Assembly (NCBI GenBank): GCA_005805375.1
Contig: SYMT01000368.1
Coordinates: forward strand, 1 to 36,418
DNA: 36,418 nt
Direction of reading: 5' to 3'
DNA from: Actinomycetota bacterium
GTDB taxonomy: Bacteria; Armatimonadota; SYMT01
Both the position numbers and the translations under genes were made by a program. The notes below the pieces were generated by a model, which was not told the origin of the DNA, did not search any database, and saw nothing but the letters and a program-made list of their open reading frames with translations. Positions 11,101 to 17,100 of this stretch are shown here, in pieces. Positions within the stretch are counted from its first letter, which is position 1. Every line of letters begins with the position of its first letter.

Positions 11101-11683
11101 CCGCTTTGCCAGTCCGACGGCGTTCACCAAGGCGGGGGCCCCGACGCCGAATGCGCCCTTCGCCCTGCCCATCCGAGCAGGTTGGAACCTGATCGGAAGT
11201 GTGCGGCGAGATATCCGTATCGAGTGGCTGCGGGTGCAGGTGCTCGTGCCGGATCGGCCCGCCCCGTTGACTCTTCAGGAGGCGATGGATCAGGGGATTA
11301 TCCAGAACGGCCTCTTCGGCTTCCTGGGTGGTTACTTCCGCGCCGACTTCCTCGAGCCGTTCAACGGCTACTTCGCGCGAGCGTTCCGCGACTGCACCCT
11401 CATCATTCCGGTGAACAACGGAGTGGCACAGGTGACGCCGGCCGCTCGACAGAAAATCGCCCGGCTGCCGGTACCCTCACTGGACCAGGTAGCCCGGGAG
11501 GCTTGGCAGGCTGGATTGGGTCCGAAGCCCGGCTCGTGGAACGAAGGGATTGACTCCCGTCGTCTCCCCGGAGTCGGCCGGCGCCCGGACGGGGTGAAGC
11601 CGGGTCATCCGGAGCGCCCTCGCAATGTCGTGAAGCCCGGGGCCCCGTCGCGCCCTCGAGCCGCGGTGCGCTCCTCGGGCTGA
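5126..11683 (+). CDS. Giant exported protein: beta-propeller, Rossmann-like domain, eight regulatory-like modules, shared C-terminal module
   Basis: 2185 residues. The start is TTG at 5126 with a perfect AAGGAGG (5112-5118) seven bases upstream. A signal peptide follows, and GLAC|C fits only the loose lipobox pattern, so it may be a lipoprotein. TolB/PD40-type propeller blades (HPAWSW, HPSWSP, YPTWSS, with IAF/ITFxSN strands) span about residues 115-495. Beta-sandwich sequence follows to about 750. Residues about 754-980 (VLVVDDHGNG ... GRLLVSGGDVLWAL) resemble a glutamine-amidotransferase-like Rossmann fold. Eight carboxypeptidase-regulatory-like modules fill 1148-1928, each opening with a xxxxGxVR-type strand and with DGTY/GTY turns. 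Residues about 1929-2096 form the module shared with the genes at 14076 and 17101. It is first of five exported genes. I infer a surface adhesin or scaffold; no enzyme active site is seen. Confidence 0.85.
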   Translation: MLPRPSVRLGRAFSWLGLVLLLVGLACCGSAAETLRSFRPAAPPPPVARYPRPLSTYKLGDLPLQRLTPEQADQWMAQTQRAIATGARPPAPPPTTPQFFDLTTNPRPPQVGTSSLCRELHPAWSWDQQSIYFTSNNVNPVATYGTTAPLANSPFHIYRITSDGSFNQQITGTQFQDELANDQFFPALNRAQSKIAYVHRTRVSEAFQLYVLDLFSNQRVQLTGVDVLNNALNADIVSVEHPSWSPGDNLITFAARRKSITGDVRNIYTIDVVSRQVRRLTSGSVANGVECIDPVYHPTLNNRQITFAANSTGLNGASGDLNYTATTLADLRKDGSADDMDHNLFHVNENGPSAGNPVVQYTTGPEDDIEPAYQQAVYPPGQGTGAFNNYLAWASLGRIPDVGVPARNSFDIYFANSTTPADSPGNPVVRLFTPDATAASIALHQTDERYPTWSSALPPRNAINRIAFTSNRQNNVNDQANPTISVTDSELWAAEVTDITPPSLFTMEDGGRTLTDVGGVFQGQDLSFLQGEVLHISNARLPNRGSRVGAPGEAFFFYATVRDLQYGINSVWAQIKDPDGPATDSQGQNHKLYGNGTFTVRRQSDGTQGTTHRMQIPYEMDAQGINVSDYTYFNGSTRSDVVAPVNTQVASRNPGVDDSVAWSGNQNGFDGTPNAPRTTQWLQMKDDGVAPDDRANDGVFSAQWVTPPAGSDFYVDLIAYDNAFNPQAPAQQQNWILYDNIWGFSTEAFSGNDPVLVVDDHGNGQKWPRGLKGAFRTFSTYRLGTEGEVTSRPTDSWPREIFQGAPRNIPDATASIFAPGHPALGNELYDFLNGDLHQANPQATGRYDFINWATGSLQAYRYDLWRILARGPVAESVINDYVPNRDAQPTDITGATTIQRAIPRRAVVWNAPYMGDIFIGSGSILDQATQTLLTSFRDRAGRLLVSGGDVLWALTINGSVQQNFVRNVLGADFTGDINPTNALVYARGGGPIAAAIFNDAAFGNFTNPLGGDTAGPFFPQEYDLNPIGLASIYPNAWDGVNNQGGMPPGAPNVERSAAPDAVPFQQQDGCTARAGFEQILDTKMVGRADNATQSKTLFLSASLASFGRRVFNDNDDPTMAMPLSLGFLSCQNYKSKFSHAMFCWLFSANVTGQVRSLAGGVPVAGAFVEMLQGGVVGTAFTRPDGTYQIRGLPVGSWSIRVTNPGFLAFNKDSAAGAHGLGQDSLDVLLTPGAPASISGKVTDAFAQPVPNARVKAALRASPLFTGTTTFITSTLANGTYLLQNLPVGTYDVSVDMPFPDRFDNPTPASQQATLNPAQNTPNVDFQMRGNPGPLTVRVFEQLANGTQGPPVDGAEVTLLDAQDRVISGFTAVTGARGVPGQVIFSASAPNADVAQNVPAGPTKVTAFKIGLQEGSIIVNIPQQNQLDILLAASTPRPLFGTVRRKIDGLELQAADLSIPVALDLLRQSSKLPVGRNATVFAPPLDAPLRHNYRFDAQQGLFTVALRNHPRWFDASADVAVAVSGNTTAPDIILDGRDGRLSGLVREDNGGVPGVPIPGVTVQIVPELGQQAGQIVATAVTGADGRFRTAANVLTNRYRLTIRKFGHSTRTLNGVFVAGDTDIGTVLLVRADRGQIFGLARRSTDGVGRDNVLITFTPDNALPNERVPVTTGAATTTGSPDGAEFNYTLGGTVITAENLPIGNYTVSVTGDPRFQDFAGRVTVDAGVAKRFDLDLVPNPGLVTGIVRERNPDGSVGLPVDGATVQALRGATVVSSTTTAGGGRYTFPSVLAGGSYTVQAAAFGFLPGAVQIVVEGNTTAPDILISRVAPSTVIGTVRSSVDGAFIGDATISILTPSGGPTTVVPIRSTAGAIPGTSPAANFTIQVPPGTFLIRAQKTGWKGPDGRPFVQLPLAVSPGVPVNNINLVLVPDHVFGQGLLLISLPDDFSGQDAADVLDQPRGTFRAATFVTPENRYAIYPEAPANEFRSGRGAFVRFASPTAFTKAGAPTPNAPFALPIRAGWNLIGSVRRDIRIEWLRVQVLVPDRPAPLTLQEAMDQGIIQNGLFGFLGGYFRADFLEPFNGYFARAFRDCTLIIPVNNGVAQVTPAARQKIARLPVPSLDQVAREAWQAGLGPKPGSWNEGIDSRRLPGVGRRPDGVKPGHPERPRNVVKPGAPSRPRAAVRSSG

Positions 11684-11719
11684 GCCGGGCAGGCACCCCC
11701 GGGGTGCACACAACGATTT

Positions 11720-11747
11720 GCCCGTCAGCCTGAGGAGGCGGACGGGC
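11720..11747 (+). other. Intercistronic stem-loop 1
   Basis: GCCCGTC (11720-11726) pairs with GACGGGC (11741-11747), and an inner GCC/GGC closes the loop TGAGGA. There is no U-tract, so it is a weak terminator or an mRNA stabiliser or processing site between two genes of the exported-protein block. Confidence 0.5.
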
Positions 11748-11860
11748 GGATCACACAGAACAATTCTGATGAACGGGAAGCCGCGGTGCTCGGACGAGAC
11801 TTCGTCTGACGCTGCCCGCACCCGACGCACGTGAACCTGATCGCAGAGGAGGAACCGTCT

Positions 11861-13969
11861 GTGAGGAAGTTGCGCAGGCATCCGTTGACCCTGTGGGTCA
11901 CCCGGCTGCTGACCATTCTGCTGCTGGCGCCGTACCTGTTCGCAGGGCGAGTCGCCTGGGCGCAAAGACCGGCTCTGACAGTGTATGTCCTGGATTTCAA
12001 CAACAAGACAAACCTGGGGGGCGCCGTCCTTGGGAAGGTCGCTGCCGCGCAGTTGGCGTTGGAATTGGGCGAGTCGTCGGCGTGGGACCCGGTGCGGGCA
12101 ACCGATGTCCAGCGCCGGATTCAGGAACTCAACCTCCGGGCCCCGTTCGACAAATTCGATCGAGCGAAGATTGCGACCGGCGTGGACGCCAACGCCGTGG
12201 TCTACGGGTCCGTGGACGAAGCCATCGTTACCACCGGCAACGTGCCGCAGGCCGCAGTCTCGGTGACGGTGGTGGTAGAAGATATCAACACCGGCCTGCT
12301 GATTAACGGTGCACGGGCTGAGGGCCGAAGCACCCCCCGGATGGGTTTCAGCGGGGACTCGGACGTGCTTCTTGAGGAGGCGCTCGGCAAGGCGGCCGCT
12401 CGGGCCCGAGAGGCGCTCGATCGTTTCCGATTGCCCGAGGGCACCGTCCTGAACACCACCGTCGTCGGCGGCGGGAGCAACCCGCAAACGGAGGTGCTCG
12501 TCAACGCCGGCACCCGTTATGGGGTCCGGCGCGGGATGGAAATGATCGTCACCCGGCAGAAGTTCGTGGTGGGCCGCGTCCGCATTACCGACGTGGATGC
12601 TGAACTCTCCAATGCTCGTGTGATTGACAGCCCGCAGGGAGTGCGACCTGAAGACCGCGTTCGCGCAATCTTCAGCTTCTCGGACTTCCCGCGCAGCCGC
12701 AGCCTCCTGCGTGCAGCGAATACTGCCGGGGGAGCAAGGGTTACCGACGCCCTCCCCGTTGCAACGCCCGTACCCGGCGGCAGTCCTGAGGCCGTGCGGA
12801 TCACGCGAGCGCCGAAAGGTGCGGAGTTCATTCCCGCCGGCGCCCGCAGCGACGGCCAGCGGTTGGCGCAGGACACTTCGAATGTCCCTCCGCCTGTGAC
12901 CGTGGACGAGCCGGATGTCGAGCGAGGAGCGGACCCCAGCGATTCGGGTACCGGCCGCATCAAGAAGGTCTTCGGCAACGGTCCCCTGCGGATGCTCGTC
13001 GGCGGGGCCCTCCTGCTCGGCATTCTCGCGCTCGGAGGCCGTGGGGGCGGTGCCGCTACCCGGGTGGCGGGCCTAGCAGCGACTCCGTTTCAGGTGCAAA
13101 TCGGGCAGCAGGTTGCCGCCATCCGCGTGACCTGGGATAGGCCGAAAGCCATCAATCGGGACCAGGTGCTCCAGTACATCCTCTGGCGCGCCGATAGCCT
13201 CGGAAACTTCGGGATCGTCGGCGCTACTGACTCGGATGCAGTGCGGGTGATCGTGGACAACGAGGGTGCGCGCACAGTCAACGCCTTCAGCGGCCAGCCG
13301 GACGGTCAGAGCGCCGCAGGGACGCGAGGTGCTGTGGCTGCGACCGGCCCCGTTCCGGGGGTCCAGTTCAGGTATCAGCTTGCGACGGCCTACCTGGGCG
13401 GCAATGAGGACCGGGACGGTGACGGGCAGCCGGACGGCGGCGGGACCGGCGGCGGGGGCGGCACCGGCGGCGGCACGCAGTTGATGTCCCCGCTTTCAGC
13501 CACTACTGCCTGGGTAACTGCAATGCGGCCGGGCGCGGTGACTGCCCCGCTGGCCGGTCAGCAGGTGGATGTGGGCGAGATTGACGTTAGCTGGACTCAG
13601 ACCGCGGGTGCAGATGAGTACATCATCTGGGTGAGTTCAGATCCCAACTTTCCGGGGAACCGCACGAACCGCTTCGGCCCTTTCAACAACCAGGTGCCGG
13701 TGGACCAGGGCGGACCCCCGACGATTACCGAGCGGATCAACGCGCAAAGCAACCGGTTCGCCGGTGCCCGCAGCCTGTTCATCGCGGTCGGGGCGCAAAA
13801 TTCTCAGGATGCCTCAAACCCTCTGCCGAGGGGTTACATCTTCAGCAGTCCGGTGAGCGTGGTTCCCGAAACAGTGCCGCCCCCCCCGCCGGGAGCTGCT
13901 GCTGCGGGAACCCGTACTCTTGGTGGACGCGGCTCCGAGAAGCGCGTCATTCAACCCAAGAAGAAGTAG
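11861..13969 (+). CDS. Exported CsgG/TolB-N-like and FlgT-C-like protein with FN3-type domains
   Basis: 702 residues. GTG start at 11861 with AGGAGG (11847-11852) eight bases upstream. The signal peptide ends near RVAWAQ. Residues about 40-185 (VYVLDFNNKT ... VVYGSVDEAIV ... VEDINTGLLI) follow the pattern of CsgG/TolB N-terminal domains. About 210-270 (LVNAGTRYGVRRGMEMIV ... GRVRITDV ... VRPEDRVRAIF) resemble the C-terminal domain of the flagellar protein FlgT. A low-complexity linker follows, then a hydrophobic segment (about 377-392), a fibronectin-III-like domain (406-510), a glycine-rich stretch (519-540), a second such domain (558-670) and a basic tail. The internal membrane segment suggests one part faces each side of a membrane. 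Role unknown; an envelope-complex component is inferred from the domains and neighbours. Confidence 0.75.
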   Translation: MRKLRRHPLTLWVTRLLTILLLAPYLFAGRVAWAQRPALTVYVLDFNNKTNLGGAVLGKVAAAQLALELGESSAWDPVRATDVQRRIQELNLRAPFDKFDRAKIATGVDANAVVYGSVDEAIVTTGNVPQAAVSVTVVVEDINTGLLINGARAEGRSTPRMGFSGDSDVLLEEALGKAAARAREALDRFRLPEGTVLNTTVVGGGSNPQTEVLVNAGTRYGVRRGMEMIVTRQKFVVGRVRITDVDAELSNARVIDSPQGVRPEDRVRAIFSFSDFPRSRSLLRAANTAGGARVTDALPVATPVPGGSPEAVRITRAPKGAEFIPAGARSDGQRLAQDTSNVPPPVTVDEPDVERGADPSDSGTGRIKKVFGNGPLRMLVGGALLLGILALGGRGGGAATRVAGLAATPFQVQIGQQVAAIRVTWDRPKAINRDQVLQYILWRADSLGNFGIVGATDSDAVRVIVDNEGARTVNAFSGQPDGQSAAGTRGAVAATGPVPGVQFRYQLATAYLGGNEDRDGDGQPDGGGTGGGGGTGGGTQLMSPLSATTAWVTAMRPGAVTAPLAGQQVDVGEIDVSWTQTAGADEYIIWVSSDPNFPGNRTNRFGPFNNQVPVDQGGPPTITERINAQSNRFAGARSLFIAVGAQNSQDASNPLPRGYIFSSPVSVVPETVPPPPPGAAAAGTRTLGGRGSEKRVIQPKKK

Positions 13970-13991
13970 CACGGACCGCGAACAAAATCGA

Positions 13992-14018
13992 GGCGGAGGG
14001 CTTTCATGGCCCTCCGCC
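13992..14018 (+). other. Intercistronic stem-loop 2
   Basis: A perfect 10-base stem, GGCGGAGGGC (13992-14001) with GCCCTCCGCC (14009-14018), and loop TTTCATG. It lies 22 bases after the stop of the upstream gene and has no U-tract. Confidence 0.6.
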
Positions 14019-14075
14019 GAGCCCTCGCACACACCGGAACGGTTCCGAAGAACTCGCAGAACCGGGAGTTTCTGA

Positions 14076-17006
14076 ATGCGGTTTGACTTCCTCCATCGCA
14101 AGGCTCTGGCCGTCGGGACACTGACACTCGTCGCTGTCTCGAGCGCGCTGATGACTGGGCGCGTACAGGCTCAGGGGGGCGATCGCGGCCGGGGCAATGG
14201 CCGCCTGGTACTCGAGAACCACCTCACGGTGCAGATTCCGGACGCTATGCCGGGAGAAGCAATTGTGCGGCTGGCGCCCGGCGTAAACGCGAGTCACCTC
14301 GCGCAGGGCCTGGGCATTGAGGTCAAGCGCAAGCTCCGGTTCGCCCCCAATACCTACGTCCTTCGCGGAATTCAGGGTGACCTGGGTCAGGCGCTGGCGG
14401 CGATCCGGGGCATTCCCGGTGTGCTGCTCGCCAGCACAAACGCCACCCGACGGTGGCATGGTTTCCCGACCCCTCCCGTCACAAACGATCCGCTCAGGGG
14501 TTTCCAGTTCCCGCTGAGAACCCTGGGCGCCAACAATTTCTGGGGAATCACCGTCGGGGAGCGCTTCGTCAACGGCCCGAGGAGGCCAGCTCTCGTGGCG
14601 GTGCTGGATTCCGCGTTTGAACTGGGGCATGAGGATCTGTCGGAGATCTTCAGTCCCAGGTCCTTCGATTTCGGCCTGGACCAGTTGTACGACGATAGCG
14701 ACGGTCTGCTCGCGCTTCTTGTCGACCCCCACGGCCAGCAGATGTCCGGCTGCGTCGCAGTGGCGAACAATAACGGTGTCGGATTGACCGGCTTGCCGTA
14801 CGAGGGTGTGAACATCCTCGGGTGCCGCATTTCCGACCTGGTGGTGGACGCGGCGAACAACAATCAGCTCATCAGCGTGATCACCACCGCGAATGAGGTG
14901 GACGCCATTTACTATTGCATCCAGGAGAACGTGGATGTGATCAGCATGAGCTTCGGGGGCAGGTTCGGAGATCCCCTCGAACGGCAGGCCCTCTCGGACG
15001 CTTACAATCAAGGGATCGTGCTCTGCGCTTCCGCTGGGAACTCGAGAGGATTTTCCGGGTTTTCTCCGGGTATCAGTTTCCCCGCCGCGTACGACCAGGT
15101 GATCGCTGTCGGTGCGTCGGGGCCGTTCGGCGAACTCGCCTTTTACTCGGACACCGGGCCGGAACTGGAGGTCTTGTCGCCGGGAGGCAACGACCCTACT
15201 GGGTTCGATCCCGGGCGCGAGGTGCTCTCCACCACCGAAAGCTCCACCCCCAGCTTCGTAGCTCTGTTGGGAGGAATCAATAACTTCCCCACGGGGTATG
15301 AATTCGGCCAGGGCACCAGCCAGGCGTGCGCCTATCTCGCCGGCGTGATCGGCACGCTGATCACGCAGGGGATCCTGGACGAGAGCCTCGCGCCGCCAGA
15401 GCAGGTAGAGAGGGTACGGCAGATCCTGCGCCGGACCGCTCGAAGCGGGGGCGGTGGTAGAACGGACACTCTGGGTTTCGGGCTGATAGACCCGACCGCA
15501 GCGCTGAGGGAGTTCAGCCCCGCTATTGATGTGATCTCCCCTGACCTCAACCAGGTGACTGAGAGCTTTGCGGAACCTGTGCAGGCGAGTGTCAGCCGAC
15601 CGGAGCTGGCACGGGTGCCCCCGCTCCCCGGCGATCCGAACCCGATCCGTTTCAACAACCCGCGACCGCTCGGCAATTACACGCGACAGAACACCCCGAT
15701 TTCCGCTGCTGACTTCTCGGTATCGGTAAACGGAGACGACCGCACGGCGGACGCCGAAATCCTGGATCCCGCCAGCGGGCGAATCCTGTTCGAGCCCACA
15801 TCCACCACTCGTTACGGAATCGGCAACAACATCCTCGATATCTCCGTCGCAGCAGCGGATGATCCAACCTCGATCCGGCAGATCGACGGTGCGACGGTGT
15901 TCGGCCCCAACGGCCGCGTGCTGATTCCGGCGAGAAGCTATCAGTTCCGGGTTTTTCCCCGCGTGGAGTCTCCTGGCCTGAAGATGATCAGCCTGCCGTA
16001 CGCTCTCCAGACGGCGGGCGGGGCAGACGACTTAAATTTCGTCTATGGCGGCAACCTCGTTCGGCTTGCGCGGTTCCTGCCCGATGAAAATCGGTATGCA
16101 ATCTTCGATGCGAGTGGCTCCCCGCAGGAGCCCGAGGCAGCATTGACGACTGGTGCGGCCGGAGTGGTGCGGCCTCCCATTGGGGTTGGGTTCTGGGCCA
16201 GAGTAGAGCGTGAGACCCAGACCCAGATCTTGGGCCGGTCGGAGCGGTCACCGTTCTACCGGATACCGTTGCGCCCTGGGTTCAATATGGTCGGCAACCC
16301 GTACTCGTTCCGGGTTCCGCTGCAGGTGTGCAACATCCAGTTCGGCACAGAGATTCTGCCCATCACCGAGGCAGTCGCTCGCAATCTCGTTCGAAACACG
16401 ATCTGGCGTTTCGAGAGTGGTCGCTACAGCTTCAAGGCCCTACCGGAAGGGGAGTTCATGCCGTTTGAGTCCCACTGGATCAGGGCATTCCGTGCGGTAG
16501 ACCTGATCATCCCGCGAGTCCCGTCGGCACTCGGAAATGTCGCCAATGCGGGGGCGATCGAGCCGGAGGACGATGTCCGGACGGCATGGAGCGCAACGAT
16601 CCAGGCAAGCACCCGCGGCGCCGTCGGGGCCGAGGTGCAAGTCGGTCAGTCCCGCAACGCGCGGAATGGCCCTGGGAATGAGGACGTCGAGAACCCTCCT
16701 CCGGCCCCGGGCGACGTGGATCTTCGGGTGATCCATTCGGACTGGGGTCGGCTCGCCGGCCGCTATGCCCGGGATGTCAGAGATGTAACCACACCCGGCC
16801 AGGAGTGGAAGCTCGAACTGGAGACTTTTCGCCCCGGTACGGTTGTCAAACTGACGTGGAATGGGGTTCCACCCGGGGTAAGGGGTTACATTCAGGTGAA
16901 CGGCGCCGCGGAGCGACGGGCTCTTGACAGTGGATCTGACATGAAACTGCTCATCAAGCGCGCCGGTGTGCAGCGGCTCACCCTCCGCACGCGGTCCGGG
17001 GCGTGA
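14076..17006 (+). CDS. Secreted subtilisin-family (S8) serine protease with shared C-terminal module
   Basis: 976 residues. GGGAG lies seven bases before the ATG. The signal peptide ends near GRVQAQ. A propeptide-like region (PGEAIVRLAPGVN) follows, as in fervidolysin-type subtilases. All catalytic residues are visible: D178 in VAVLDSAF, H219 in PHGQQMSG, oxyanion-hole N322 in ASAGN and S415 in GTSQACAYLAG. The box around the histidine (HGQQMSG) and around the serine (GTSQA) depart from HGTHVAG and GTSMA. Residues about 630-815 form the module shared with the genes at 5126 and 17101 (MISLPY, ENRYAIF, GFWARV, GFNMVGNPY, LIIP). A further beta-sandwich-like region of about 160 residues ends the protein. 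It probably matures or trims proteins at the cell surface. Its neighbours are candidate substrates, by inference only. Confidence 0.9.
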   Translation: MRFDFLHRKALAVGTLTLVAVSSALMTGRVQAQGGDRGRGNGRLVLENHLTVQIPDAMPGEAIVRLAPGVNASHLAQGLGIEVKRKLRFAPNTYVLRGIQGDLGQALAAIRGIPGVLLASTNATRRWHGFPTPPVTNDPLRGFQFPLRTLGANNFWGITVGERFVNGPRRPALVAVLDSAFELGHEDLSEIFSPRSFDFGLDQLYDDSDGLLALLVDPHGQQMSGCVAVANNNGVGLTGLPYEGVNILGCRISDLVVDAANNNQLISVITTANEVDAIYYCIQENVDVISMSFGGRFGDPLERQALSDAYNQGIVLCASAGNSRGFSGFSPGISFPAAYDQVIAVGASGPFGELAFYSDTGPELEVLSPGGNDPTGFDPGREVLSTTESSTPSFVALLGGINNFPTGYEFGQGTSQACAYLAGVIGTLITQGILDESLAPPEQVERVRQILRRTARSGGGGRTDTLGFGLIDPTAALREFSPAIDVISPDLNQVTESFAEPVQASVSRPELARVPPLPGDPNPIRFNNPRPLGNYTRQNTPISAADFSVSVNGDDRTADAEILDPASGRILFEPTSTTRYGIGNNILDISVAAADDPTSIRQIDGATVFGPNGRVLIPARSYQFRVFPRVESPGLKMISLPYALQTAGGADDLNFVYGGNLVRLARFLPDENRYAIFDASGSPQEPEAALTTGAAGVVRPPIGVGFWARVERETQTQILGRSERSPFYRIPLRPGFNMVGNPYSFRVPLQVCNIQFGTEILPITEAVARNLVRNTIWRFESGRYSFKALPEGEFMPFESHWIRAFRAVDLIIPRVPSALGNVANAGAIEPEDDVRTAWSATIQASTRGAVGAEVQVGQSRNARNGPGNEDVENPPPAPGDVDLRVIHSDWGRLAGRYARDVRDVTTPGQEWKLELETFRPGTVVKLTWNGVPPGVRGYIQVNGAAERRALDSGSDMKLLIKRAGVQRLTLRTRSGA

Positions 17007-17035
17007 TCCGCGGACTACCTCATCCAGCACTCGCT

Positions 17036-17068
17036 GCGAAGTGGCCTGCCACCCGGCGGCCGCTTCGC
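17036..17068 (+). other. Intercistronic stem-loop 3
   Basis: An 11-base stem (17036-17046 with 17058-17068, one G-U pair) with an 11-base loop. There is no U-tract. It sits between the protease gene and the next exported protein, upstream of that gene's SD. Confidence 0.55.
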
Positions 17069-17100
17069 CACCCTGATACTCGAAGTTCGGAGAGAACCTG

